Below are positions 37,401 through 51,000 of a stretch of 64,000 nucleotides of DNA, piece by piece. The stretch's first letter is position 1, and each line of letters opens with the position of its first letter. This DNA is from Alviniconcha marisindica (lineage: Eukaryota; Mollusca; Gastropoda; Provannidae), in assembly GCA_018857735.1 (NCBI GenBank), contig JABMCL010003210.1, forward strand, positions 434,569-498,568, written 5' to 3'. Made by a program: the position numbers and the translations under genes. A model generated the notes under the pieces. It had not been told where the DNA came from. It saw only the letters and a list, made by a program, of their open reading frames with translations, and ran no database searches.

Positions 37401-39191
37401 CCAACACACTGTTCACATAGGTCCTGATGAACATACAGTAGCAGTAAGCTGTGGGACTGGCAAAAGGTGGCTGCATACTGGGTTAGTGGCCAGAGTGGGT
37501 ATCACTGTGTGGGGTCAGCCCTGCCATCACACTTTGCATACTGGTCTGTGCACCACTACACATGTCGCCAGAGTGGGTGTTACTGTGTGGGGTATGGGTC
37601 AGCCCTACCACCACACTTTGCACACTGTGCACCACCACTACACATGTCGCCAGAGTGGGTGTTACTGTGTGGGGTATGGGTCAGCCCTACCACCACACTT
37701 TGCACACTGTGCACCACCACTACACATGTCGCCAGAGTGGGTGTTACTGTGTGGGGTATGGGTCAGCCCTACCACCACACTTTGCACACTGTGCACCACC
37801 ACTACACATGTCGCCAGAGTGGGTGTTACTGTGTGGGGTATGGGTCAGCCCTACCACCACACTTTGCACACTGTGCACCACCACTACACATGTCGCCAGA
37901 GTGGGTGTCACTGTGTGGGGTATGGGTCAGCCCTACCACCACACTTTGCACACTGGTCTGTGCACCACCACTACACATGTCGCCAGAGTGGGTGTCACTG
38001 TGTGGGGTCAGCCCTGCCATCACACTTTGCATACTGGTCTGTGCACCACCACACTTTGCATACTGGTCTGTGCACCACCACACTTTGCATACTCTTCTGT
38101 GCACAACTATACATGTCGCCAGAGTGGGTGTCACTGTGTGGGGTACAGGTCAGCCCTACCACCACACTTTGCATACTCTTCTGTGCACCACTACACATGT
38201 CACCAGAGTGGGTGTCACTGTGTGGGATCAGCCCTGCCACTACACTTTGCATGCTACTTCCTTGTCTGTGCGCTGCTACACATGGTGGAGCTGAAGGCCA
38301 TTTTCTGTGTTCATAAACAATAAAGATTCTGTATTCTGCATGATGTGTGTTTGTCATGTGAAACCAGTAAACTCTGACAGAGGAACAGTAGTCACATACT
38401 TAATAACCACAGTGCTAAACTGGGCAACTGACTTACTGAACATGTGAGCGCCAGCTCACCAGTCATTATCATGTAGAGAGAAAGGCTCCTCAGTGGTCAG
38501 AGCACTGAGTTCAAAGTACACACAGTTAACACAGTATGGGTGCCTGTACTACAATTGGCTGTTTTTACACATGTAAACGTAAAATAGACATTTTGGGACT
38601 GGGTCAAAAAAGGCTTATGGGTTGGCTACTGGACCGGGTTGGTTGTTAATAATGTTAGGCAGGTTTCAGCTGTATGCTAGCTGCACATGGCACATGCATC
38701 TGTAAGTGCAGTTTACCTGTACAATGGTATACAATACATACAACTTACAAACTAACACAATCCAAGATTGTCATCTCCTTTTATAAGAACAGTAAACTGT
38801 CACTTTTTATGATATCTCAAGTCCTGATACTGGTATGTTGAGGGTGGGGTAGGTATGCATATTCAGATGTGTTTGTATGTATATTTAGTGTGTATTTGCA
38901 ATGCTGTAAAAGACCCTTTCAGTTTCAGTATGGAATAAATTATTCATCCATATATATTTATTTTGCTTTTTTGTTTTTGTGCAGTATGTGTTCACAGACC
39001 TGGGCATGAAGTGTGTGTTCACCACAAAGGACTATGCCCAAACTTTCACACGGCAGTGCAGACTTCCTTTCACACCCAAGACAGTGTCCATCAACCCCAA
39101 CAATGTCAACCACATCCTTGCCTTTGATGAGGAAGCCCCCAACTCTCCAGTAAATGCTTTAATTCTTGTTCTCTGGCCCTTTGTTTCCCAC

Positions 39192-39223
<32 letters not shown>

Positions 39224-42200
39224 ATTTAACCAGGCAGTTATTTGTACAGCTAGCAGGCAAAGTTTGTCCCTGACACTTAACCCTTTCTCAAGCTTCGCTC
39301 CCAATTGCAGCATTTAGAGCTTTACCATTGCAGTCCAGCACTATACTGTGGAACTGGGTCAAAAACAGATTTAACCCCTTCAGTTCCTACTGTGCTATAT
39401 TCATAACTTTGCCATCTTGGTCCAACACCACAAAGTTACATCAGCAGCAGAGTAGTTAACTGCTTCAGTCCCAAAGTGTATTGTACTTTTTCATCTCAGT
39501 CTGGCAAAACAGAGTTAGTGCAGAGTAATTTGTGATGGACATAGTTCTGAACAGTCTTTTGAAAATGTGGATGTGGTACTGTATTCTGAAGTGTGTGAGA
39601 AGTAAGCAGGGATGTATCATCAAAATTCAAATAACCAGGACTAAGGGTTCATAAGACGCTTGGCATTACTTTCTCAAATGAATGAGATGATTGTTTTGTG
39701 CTGTACATTATTGATGATGACACTTTTCTCTGTTTTCTCTTCAGTCAGGTATGTCTCTTTTTTTATGGTGATGCTGCTGGGTTTTTTAGTTTGAATTTGA
39801 TCATGTTTTTTTCTTCTTCTTTTGCCACCTATGTAACAGTTGTACGTGTCAGAAAACTTTGGACTGACTTGGCGACTGATGAGAGAAGAAGTGAAGTCTT
39901 TTTTCTGGTACGTTGTCTTTCTTTATACATTGTGCGCTAGCATGCTTCTTTGACTCTTTTGACTCTTGCTCTGTCTTGTTTTCAGCTCTTGTCTTGTATT
40001 ACTTATGATTCTCATACCCCTCTCTTTGACTCTTACACTGTGTTCTTTTTCATTCTTGTAGTTGTACTGTGCTTTCTTTTGCTCTTGTCCAGTGCTGTCT
40101 TTGACTCTTGTACAGTCCTGTCTTTGACTCTTACTAGTCTTAGTAACTTAGTCTTGCACTGCATTGTCTTTTACTTTTACTGTGCTGTGACTCTTGCATT
40201 GTGTTGTTGTTTTTACCTTGAACTATGCTGTCTTTCGCTCTTAGTCTTGCACTGTTGTTTTTGACTTTTACTGTGCTGTCTTTGACTTGTTTACTGTGTT
40301 GTTTGGACCCTTTACTGTGATGTCTTTACTCTTAGTCTTGCACTGTGTTGTTTGGACTCTTTACTGTGCTGTCTCTGAGTCTCGCATTGTGTTGTTTTGG
40401 CTCTTTACTGTGCTGTCTTTGACCCTTAATTAGTCTTGCACTGTGTTTTTGACTCTTTACTTTGCAGTCTCTGAGTCTTGCACTGTGTTGTTTTTGACTC
40501 TTTACTGTGCTTTCTTTGAATTGCTCTATGTTGTTGTTGAGTCTTTTACTGTGCTGTCTTTGACCCTTAATTAGTCTTGCACCGTGTTGATTTTGACTCT
40601 TTACTGTGCTGTCTCTGAGTCTTGCACTGTGTTGTTTTTGACTCTTTACTGTGCTTTCTTTGAATTGCTCTATGTTGTTGTTGACTCTTTTACTGTGCTG
40701 TCTTCAGCTTTTGCAGCTGTGTCAGTGTGTGCCTCTCTCTGACAGAGTCACGCAGTGGGACTGCTTGCTGGGCACTACGATAGTGTGTGCCTTTCTCTGA
40801 CGTAGTCGCACAGTGGGACTGCTTGCTGGGCACTATGACAGTGTGTGCCTTTCTCTGACGTAGTCACGCAGTGGGACTGCTTGCTGCTGTGTGTGCAGGG
40901 GGGTGCAGCCCTACGATGCAGAAAACACCCTGTTTGTGGAAGAGAAGCGTGGTGCCCGGGGCAACGTTGTGCTCCGCAGTCGGCGCTACTTCATCCAGGA
41001 CGACCACCAGCTGGTCATTGAGGGAGTGGAAGATTTTGAACTGAAGGATGAGTACCTGTTTGCCACAAAGAGACAGGTACAGTGCATCTTGACTTCAGCA
41101 CACCTGCTTACCCAGCTGGTCTGCTTTTGTAGTCGCTCATTGTTTCAAGAAATCCCTTTTATTCTGCAGTCATAAACTTGACTGGAAGGGAAAAAGATAT
41201 TTCTGAGGATTGAAACTTGAGTGTTAGTGTACCATTTTGGGTACATTTCCTTTGTTGTTGAAAACAGACATTTTGAGCTGTAGTGTGTGTGTCTAGCTGA
41301 AGTCTTCATGTTGAAGCTTGTTTTGTGTGTGTTTCTTTGCCTCTAACATTGTAACAAACTGAGACAGAAGTTGAATGAAAGTTGTATGTTCTGGGTAAGT
41401 TCTGATTTTTTTAAATGATCCTTATAACAAGGTAACAGTTGACTGTGGCACGTGTTCATTGGTGATAACTGACTGTAGAAAACAACAACATCAGAAAAGA
41501 CAGCAACAAAGCATATGAGCATATGGATTTTCTTGGACATGGTTTTGATGAAAAATGTCGTCTCACTCTCAGCATTGTAACACTCAAGTTTACTGGACAT
41601 GGTTTTGATGAAAAATGTAGTCTCGGCATTGTAACACTCAAGTTTACTTACTGGACATGGTCGCTGTAAGTCTGTGTGGCATTTTCTATTTCAGGTGTTG
41701 TATTTGACTAGAGTCAGACTATATGATTGCTATAATATATATATATATGTGTAAAACAGGACAACTTATATATAAGTGCTTTTTATGACTGCAGCCTGTG
41801 TTTAAAGGAAATAATCTGCATTTCCAGATCCGGCAAAAACTTATCTTTGGCATAATTATCCATGAATATGGTTTCCTGTGTGACTGTTGGACTGTGTACC
41901 CATTTTGAGGTGGTGACCAAGTGGAATCAAGATAAAATGTTGTGTGTTTTAAAAGTTTTGAGCATGAGTCAGTCTTACTCAGGAACAAACTAATCATTGT
42001 TGTTTTCAAGGAGCAGAGTGTATATATATATATATGTATATATTATGTGTATGTGTGTGTCTTACAGCCTGATGGTTCTTGCCTGTTTCAGCATCTGCTT
42101 GGTTCCCACAACAGCAACTTCACCCTGCAGTTCTGGGTGTCGTATAAACGAGGGGACTTTGCCAACGCTGTCTTTCCTCTTCAGCATGACCATTCAGTGA

Positions 42201-44495
42201 GTTGGTTCACAAGATCCCATCACGTAGATGGGAAAATACAGCTGGGTGATGAAGTTTTTTTCTCACTGTGGTCCTTGCACTTCCCACTAATTGAATGACA
42301 ACAGTGTGTAACCTTAGGGTACCAACTACAGGCATATGTGCATGTGAAAGGGAAAGAGAGAGAGAGAGTTTAATGCAGGTATGCACATGCTGAGTTGAAT
42401 ATATTGCAATGTTAATTTGCTGTGTGTATGTATTGTTTTAAGTGGAATTAAATATAAACATTAAAAGAGATAATAGTGGTGATGTTGATAGTGACCAAAA
42501 TGACACAGCATTATGATTCAGTAAATATGTATAAGAGCATGTCATTTTACATAAGTGAGCAACATGGTCTTGATTTTCAGCTCTCTGATATATATATTTT
42601 TACATAGGTCTTTGCCCAAAGAATATGTCAGCCCCAGATTTGCATGCACTGGTATGGGTGTTATGAACACTGAGCACCTTTTTCTTTGATACAGCGCCTG
42701 TTTATCTGTGATCTTCTGCGTGTGTAGTCTCCAACAGCTTCTCTTCTGACTGAAGAATTTGATGCATTGCATAATAATATGTTAAGACCAAAACATTTGG
42801 ACATCGCTCTTTTTCCTGTGCTGCTCCTTTTGTCTTGAATTATTAGCCTTGTAAAATTCAGTCCACCACTGCATTTAAAACTGCTTGTGAGACCAATCTG
42901 TTTAAGACCTACTACTGCTAGAAATCTCTGTCCCCACCAACTTGTGCTGTGAATACTTTTTGTTGACAGCTGTGGTTGTGTGGATTGTGTAGGTCTTGCT
43001 GTTTGGCTTTCTGTGGTTTGAATCTCTTGTAATCTTTGGTGTGTTTTGCTTGTGGTGTCACAACTTGGTGTTAAACTTGATTTGTGTACAATGCAGCAAG
43101 TTCTATATTTGTATGCATGAGGTTTGTGCTTTACAATTTAAATTTTTTTTTAGGGAATAATTTTAATCACTTGTAATCTTTGTTATTGTTTTTTGCTTGT
43201 TGTGTCACTACTTGGTGTTGAACTTGATTTTTGTACAGTGCTGCAAGCTCTACATTTTTATGTCAGAGGTTTGTGCTTTACAATTATAAAAAAAAAATGT
43301 TACAGGACTACTATGTGGCTGACGCCTCTGAGGGCCAGGTGATGCTGTGCGTGGTGCACAACACAAGCGACACCAACCTCTACATCTCTGATGTACAGGG
43401 CCAACGCTTTTCTCTCTCACTGGAGCGCATTGTCTACTTCAGCCCCAAGGGGGCCAACAAAGACACCTGGCTCAGGTCACTACTGCATAGATGTTGATGA
43501 GGATGGTAACAATGATGGTGATGATAATGAACAATGACAGTGATGATGATGATAATGAGCTAGCATGCCAGCCCTAAGGGGCCAACAGTAATAGCTGGCT
43601 CAGGTCAGTACTGGATAGATTATGACCATGATGATGACAGTGCCGGCCAGTGATGATGATAATGATGAACAGGCACGGTAGCTGGCAAAGATGCCTGGCT
43701 GGATAGATGACGATCATCATCATAGTGAGCATGCCACCTTCTTCAGCCCCATTGTGGGCCAACAAAGTTCCTGGCTCAGGCCAGTACTGAATTGTTGATG
43801 ACATGTGCAAAACTGTAGTTGAGTACTTTCTAGGGCAGTTTTTTTGTAACAGTACATATTTGTGAATTTCCACCAAGACTGATATTTCTGAGTCTGATGT
43901 CTCCTACTCCCACAACCCAAAGGAGGGCAACAAGAATATGGCTTGGGTCAGAGTCTGGTAAATGATCATGATGCTGATGCTTATAACAAAAATAATGCGG
44001 ATGATGATGCTGATGATCATTGTGATGATCATTCTGAAGATGATGACAAAGAGGATGAGAGTGGTTACACTGGAACCTGCCTGTTTCTGTCACAGGTACT
44101 ACTACAATGAGTCCTTTGCTGACATCCACAAGGTGGCGGGACTGCGTGGAGCCTTCATTGCTTCACAGCTGATTGCTGCCAATGGCTCCTTCACGGTGGA
44201 GAACCAGCGGAGTCTGATCACCTACGACAAGGGAGGGGAGTGGGAACTGCTCAACTCGCCACGAGAACTGCATGGGCGACCCAACACAAACTGCACCAAG
44301 GTCAGTTGTGTGGAGACAAGAAATTCTTTCATTGTACTTTTTTCTATTCATTTTTTTTTATACCAGTGGAAGAGATACAATAATTCCTCCCTGAATGTGA
44401 GGTTTTCAGGCTGATGTGTGATTTTATTGTGATGTTGTTGGTTTGCCACTAGTGTGATTGGTTGTATATTTGTTGACAATATTCTACCACAGAGG

Positions 44496-44547
<52 letters not shown>

Positions 44548-44983
44548 TACACAGAAAAGTTACAAAGTGAGCCTGATGTTTTGTCCAAAGTTGGTGCACA
44601 TGTTTTTGCAGAGTAAAAAACTACAGATGTTTTCACAGTTTGTTTGAGTTTCTTTAGCTGTGAATTTGTTCCTTTGACTTGCACATTGAATCACTGAAGA
44701 GGCTTAATATTTAGTTTTCAGGTTGCACTTTACTGTCTTACAGCTCTCACCCTAGCAGTGAATCACATGTTTGCTGTAGATTTCACTGTCTCTGTGCCCC
44801 CCGCTCTTTCAGTTCCAGTCTTATCGCCATTTTGTCAGCTTCACTATGGCTTGCATAGTTTTCACCACGACATATTGTTAAACTATATAGTAATTAAGTA
44901 ATAGTATCTGCCTAACATCTTTATCCATGTTTACAAAAAATCAACCAGTTGGTGAATCAGTCCTTGTGTGTGTGTGTCTGTGT

Positions 44984-45051
<68 letters not shown>

Positions 45052-48000
45052 CTCCCTCACACCCATTCAGTTTCACTCCCCACCCCCAATCATAGGGAGT
45101 TGTATGAAATATTCACTGCATCATTCATGGCATCACATATATTTGTTCTACTGTATTTATTACTGGTCTTCCTTCACAAGTTCAGAAGTCCAGATGTGTG
45201 TGTGTGGAGTTGTAAGAAATAAATGTTCACCACATCATTCATGACATCACATATAATTTATTTGTTCTGCTGTATTTATCTCTTCCTTCACAAGTTCATG
45301 CGATATTTCAATTTGATGTTCTGCTTCCTTTCATGATTTTGTAGAAAATACTAAAGCCGTATTGGAGTAAGAACCAGGTAACATTTATCTGTTCAATTGA
45401 GCACTGTTAGTGTTTGTGTTGCAATGATGATTGTCTGCATGCTGTCCATATATGACATTTAGTACAGGTAACCTCAACACATTTTGCAATAGACAAAAAC
45501 ACAATCCAGATACGGGTACAGGCTGTTAGCACTTTACAATGTAGTCTTTCCAAGAGATGGGACTGATGAACTCTTGTTTGGCATGGAGGATGGAAATTGG
45601 TGATTGATTTTTAACATCCACTCAACAGATAGGTGATTATTTTTTAACGGCCAACCAGTCGATAGGTGAATGATTTTTAACGCCCAGTCAACCAATGATG
45701 GTTATATCAGAGCGAAATATACCAAAGTGGTATCATGTAATGATACGAATGAATTCTGACCGATGTCTTTTTCCTTTTCAAGCAAAAGGCATTTACACCT
45801 CGAACTAATTAGACCCAGGCCAGACATACATTGTTAGATGTTAAAAAAGCATCATTCACTTATATCTCAGTCCCTTTCCCCAGCACAAACACGTTTGTGT
45901 GATCTAAACTGTCTTTATAGGCTGAAAGACTCTTTTGGAAGAGATTTTTATATAAATAATCTTAATTGTCTTTAACCAAGTTTAAAGTTGAAAGACTGTA
46001 CTCTAAACTGTGGCTGGTGTAGAATCAGTGAACACAGGGGATTCCCAGCATTTCAGTGAACGTCATGTCATTAGAGCTGTGTTGAGGTTCACCTGTCATG
46101 AGATCTCTAGTGGGTCTTCTCACCAGTTGTGTTTTGTTTCCTTTTTTAACGCACAAATTTCTTTTCCCCTGTTTGGTTTTTAGTGACCTATTTTGCATGC
46201 ACACCTTGACTCTTTGGTTGTTTTTTCTTGACGTGTTGTCTGATTCACACTTGCCTGTACTTGTGCTGTCAAGCCTCCTAGTTTACCAGATCAGTTATCT
46301 TGAGTTTTTAAGAAAAGTTTTATTTTCATTTTTTTTAGTGCTGTTGGTAATTAGTTTGCATTGTTTGACATCTCATGATCAGTGAGGGGGTTGCCTGGTG
46401 CTTGTTGATTTTGTTATTTTGGTTTTGATTGTGGCCTAGTAGTTGCTGGCCTGAGTTCTGGTTGTTGAGAAACCAAGAAGCAAAGCAAACAGAAAAGCCC
46501 CTTTCTGACTGCGTGTAGCTGGAAGTCCAAGTGTAAAGTAATGCTGCAAATGCTGCTGAACACTGAATTTGTTCAGGTTGAGCACTTTTTCGACAAATCT
46601 TGTTGGGCCGTATAATGAGAAACCCTGTCACAGGACTTGACCTTGAAAGGGGGTGGGCAGGTTGTGATTTGTAAATCCTACATTTAAAGGGGCAGTCCCA
46701 CACAAGAAATGTTTTCAGATGTACATATGTATTATTTCATCCAGTGGAAGAATGCATGCTCTGGCTATTTTGGGACATGTCTTTGATGCAAGGTGATTGC
46801 TGTTAAGAATGTTGCATGGCAGATTATGGATTAAGTGTATGCCTGCAACCTGCATGAAAGGGTCTGTGCTGTACAGTAGCGCTTTCATAGATTCTTTGGT
46901 CGTGTGTGTGTGTGTGTGAGTGTGTGTGTGTGTGTGTTGCTTGATACAACTTGTGCACCATGTTTCAGGTTGATTTCTTCCTCTGTTTGTCTGCATATTT
47001 CATTTATATATGGCTGTATGCCCCAAACCTAGCACAAGTGTTGACATATTTGGATACCGCAGCAAGTACTGGAAGGTTCAACCTGACAGTGGTGATGCTT
47101 ATCACACAAAATGCATAACACTCATAGCAGGTAGACATGTATACTACTGAAGCTGTTTGGATAGATAGGTAGATAATTGGGTTTTGTGCCCAGTCAGCCT
47201 TGATAGTTATATCAGTGTGAAACAAAGGATTCTATTTCAGATGTTCATAGAGAAGTGCCTACCAAAGCCCGCATGGTTGCTGCCGGTCTTGAGAAGAAGT
47301 GCCCGTCTGTTAGAGCTGGCTTGATCAGTTTGTGTGTGCTGTGTAGCTGTGCAAGCCTGTTTTGTGTGGTCCCTTTCAGTATGTCATTAGAGCTGTGGTG
47401 AGGTTCATCTCCGATTGCAAGATCTCTAGCTGGTCTTCTCACCGGTTGTGTTTTCTTTCCTTTACCCTCCAAATAGTGTAATTTTCATTGATGGTATGCA
47501 CTGTACTGCACGCTGTTTTTCACATAGGAGGTGTTGGGGGCTGGGGGGGGGGGGGGGGGGGGGTACACCAAGCAGGGCAATCAGGATGTGCCTAGGAGTA
47601 GGAACCTGAGGAGCTGAGCAAATGAAGTTGGAGTTGAATCCAGAAACAAACTGCTGTGCCTGTGGGTAGTGTAGTGTTTTGAGTTTTGGAGATGTCCAGC
47701 CACATCAGCTTGTCTGTTTTGGTTATGGTATGGGTTTATCGTGACACCTGGAAGTGAATATGTATTTCATGTCTTAAGAAGGATTAGTGGTTTGTGGTAA
47801 AATGTAGTTTCATACATGCACTTGTATTGATTGCAATAGTTCAGTCATTCTGCATTGATCTGATTGTATTTAGTGAATCGGTTTAGTTGGAAATGGAAGA
47901 AGACGGGGTTTACATTGTTCTTTGCAGTTTTTGTTTGTTTTTGTTCTGCCTTTGAAAAAGAATCCTTTTTATTTTGTGGGAACATTCTCAGATTTGTTTT

Positions 48001-51000
48001 ATTCCTTTTCAGAGTCGGAATTGCTCGCTTCATTTATCCCAAGAGTTCACGCGCCTGTATCCTGGCAGCCAGGCTCAGCCAATCATGAGCCGAGAGTCTG
48101 CGCCGGGCCTGATCCTGGCCAGCGGCACTGTGGGCAGCAGTCTAAAGAACCAGCAGGACATGTTTGTGTCACGGGACGGTGGCTTCACATGGTACCAGGT
48201 CAGCCCCCACTGCAATCAGCTGTTCCCAGATAGCAACCCAGGAAACATGCTGGGTCCAGTCTACAATCCTTTTGGTTGTGGCCAGCGTGCAGCCAGAATT
48301 GGGCTGGATCATATATGTGCCTGATCCAACTTCCTGCATCTGATTCAGTTTTCCAAAGAAGACATGGATCATATTGTGCAAAACCGACCCAGATCCAGTC
48401 TGGGTGGCCTGGTCAGGGTTTGGCTAAACACATCTGGTCTGGAAGCAAGCTGGTGTGCATGAATCATCAGCTCCAGTTTCTGGCAGGATGCAACTTGCCT
48501 GCTACCAGTTTCCCACTTTTAGACTCGGTTCCGTTCTTCCACAGACATCCCGGATCATATTGTGCAAAACCAGCCCACATGCGATTTGGTTCTGGCTGAC
48601 TGTGTCAGGTTTTTGCCCTGTGGATCTGGTCTGGAAGCAAGCCGGTGTACGAGAATAATCTGGCCTGCTTTTGGGCAAAGCTTCCAAGCCTATCCATATC
48701 GGATGCAAATCAGATCCAGCATGTTTACTGGGGCAACATTGAACCACCCCAGGGCTGATGTCTGCTGGTGACAGATCCACCATGTGAACAAATTTTGGTG
48801 TTTAATTGCATCTGCTAGCAGAAAAGGGGTCAATGTCGTAGTCTTGTTTAAGTTCTGCGGTGGCAAAAATAGGAACATGTTATTGACTATTGTGTAATTG
48901 GTTTTGGTTCCCCAGTTTGATATATCTGCCTGCAACAGCAACAAAATGGGTTGATATCTTAGTCTTGTTTAAGTTCAGCGATGGCTAAAATAGAAAGCTG
49001 TTATTGACTAGTGTGAAATTGGTTTTGGTTTCCCGGTTTGATCACATCTACCTGCAAAAAGAGTGGGTTGATGTCTTAGCCTTGTTTAAGTTCTGTGATG
49101 GCAAAAATAAAAACATGTTATTGACTATTGTGAAATGTTGGTTGTCTTTTAGTATTTTACTCCATGTGTGCTTATGTAAACATGTGTGTGTGTATAACTA
49201 TATATATGCAGTATTTTCACATGCTTGTGATTTTTCCCGCCCTGTTTTTGCCAGGTGATGGAGGGGAATTACATTTTCTCCATGGCAGACCATGGGGGAG
49301 TGATCCTGGCCGCTCAACAGTTTCAGCCTACAGACACAGTCTAGTAAGCAGCCCTGGTTTTACTTACAGGCTTCAGACCAGTAGTTTTTGAATTTGTCAT
49401 CTCATTTATCAGAGTTTATCAGTCTCGGTCTGTTATTAAATTACAGTGAAATTACATCAGCAGCATACAGGATCTTTCTGTAGACAGTCTTCAAGTGGCA
49501 GCATTTTACACTAACATAGAGACAAGTCACACTTCAGTCTTCAAATTCTGAAGTCAGGCAGTGAATAATGACATTTATTTGACTTTGTGTGCATAATGCA
49601 GTTTGTGTGAGAGAGAATTGTTTTTGTTTTTTTAGCCAGACAAACAAATGGAAACAGAGAGAGACATTAAAAACAGTTCCGGTAGCTGACTAGACCAGTC
49701 CAATTACTGTAGCTGTCCCTGGGGCCAATTTACAGCTGACACAGGCGCAGCCAGCATCAAGTCTACTTTGGCTAATGAGAGAGACCCCCCGCCCCCATCT
49801 GAAACAAAGATGACTGCTAGCATTCAAAAACAAGACCCTAACACATAAAAGGTTAAAAGGAACACTAATTTAATATGACAATACAAAACGTTTGAATTTT
49901 GGGGGTAATCCCCTTTTTCAAGTGACAACACAACAGTTAAACAGTGCTAAATGAGTAAGTAGGCCTACATATCCAGTTTTAGTTGTGATGTGTTCTGAGT
50001 TTGGAATAATGTTATCATGACAATGATGTATAGTGGAATGGCATCACAGGTTTGGTATTGTCATATTAAATTAGCATTCCATTTAACCTTTTATGTGTTT
50101 GGATAATGAAAGACCTAGTTTAGAAAGAAAATTTGCCTTGTGTGCTGCATCTGTGAAAACAGTTCAAGAACGGAGAAAGTGGAAAAAAGATTTACACTGA
50201 ACATTTTATTAGGAGGGATCTTTGAGATTGACAGCCTTTTTAGAAGACAAAAGTGGGCATCAAAAGTGGTAATTGCTGGTCTGGTCTAGCTGGAAACCCT
50301 GAATGAAAGAGGGGTCTGTTCCTCCTTGATAAGACATTAATTCATTGTGATGAAAGTGTAGTCAGTTCAAGCCACGAGAAAATCTGTAAGATGAGAACCA
50401 AACTATTCACACCCAGCTGGAGGAGATGAAGATAAGTGATTGAGGGACTGAAGGAAGCTGAGAGAAAAACATCAGTCAATCATAGAACATGTCTGCTCAA
50501 AGGAAGTGGAAAAACAACATCAGTCAGTCAACGAACGTGTCTGCTTTCCAGTTACTCCATAGACGAGGGTGAATCCTGGAACTCGTACAAGTTCACCAAC
50601 CAGTCGGCCATCCGCATCTACGGCATTTTGACAGAGCCGGGGGAGAAGACCACGGTATTCTCCATCTTCGGTTCCAAGCCCGACCATCACAGCTGGATCC
50701 TCTTCCAGCTCAATGTCTCAGGACTGCTGGGTCAGTACTCTCTGTCACCTCTCCTCACACTTCCACTGCTGTTGTTGCCGCAAGAACGCACAGGCTGACC
50801 CTAAGCTGGACACAACAGTCAGTGAAGGTTAATGAAAGTGGGAGCAAAACGATCTGGCCTCCAAAGGCATGGAAAACGAGAACTTTAGCTGAAGTCTGTA
50901 AAAGTTTGTGTGAATTTTGACCTGTCGGAATGAAAAGCTGAGAATTTCCAGACTTTGAGAATAAATACTAAGTAGTTAGATAGCTTCATACATTGCCTGA

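Larger units (their letters stand above)
44301..48012. other. SORL1 intron 8
   Basis: No exon recognised. It holds (TA)n at 44501-44545, a TG microsatellite at 44965-45049 and SINE-like tails in reverse near 45600-45715 and 47160-47225. There is also a poly(G) at 47543-47563, and a dispersed duplicate of about 90 bp at 46058-46150 and 47378-47465. Confidence 0.5.

Noticed and set aside
37467..38323. Three overlapping plus-strand frames of 253-276 codons
   Set aside because: They are products of the stop-free 82-bp minisatellite; the same peptide block appears in all frames and matches no family.
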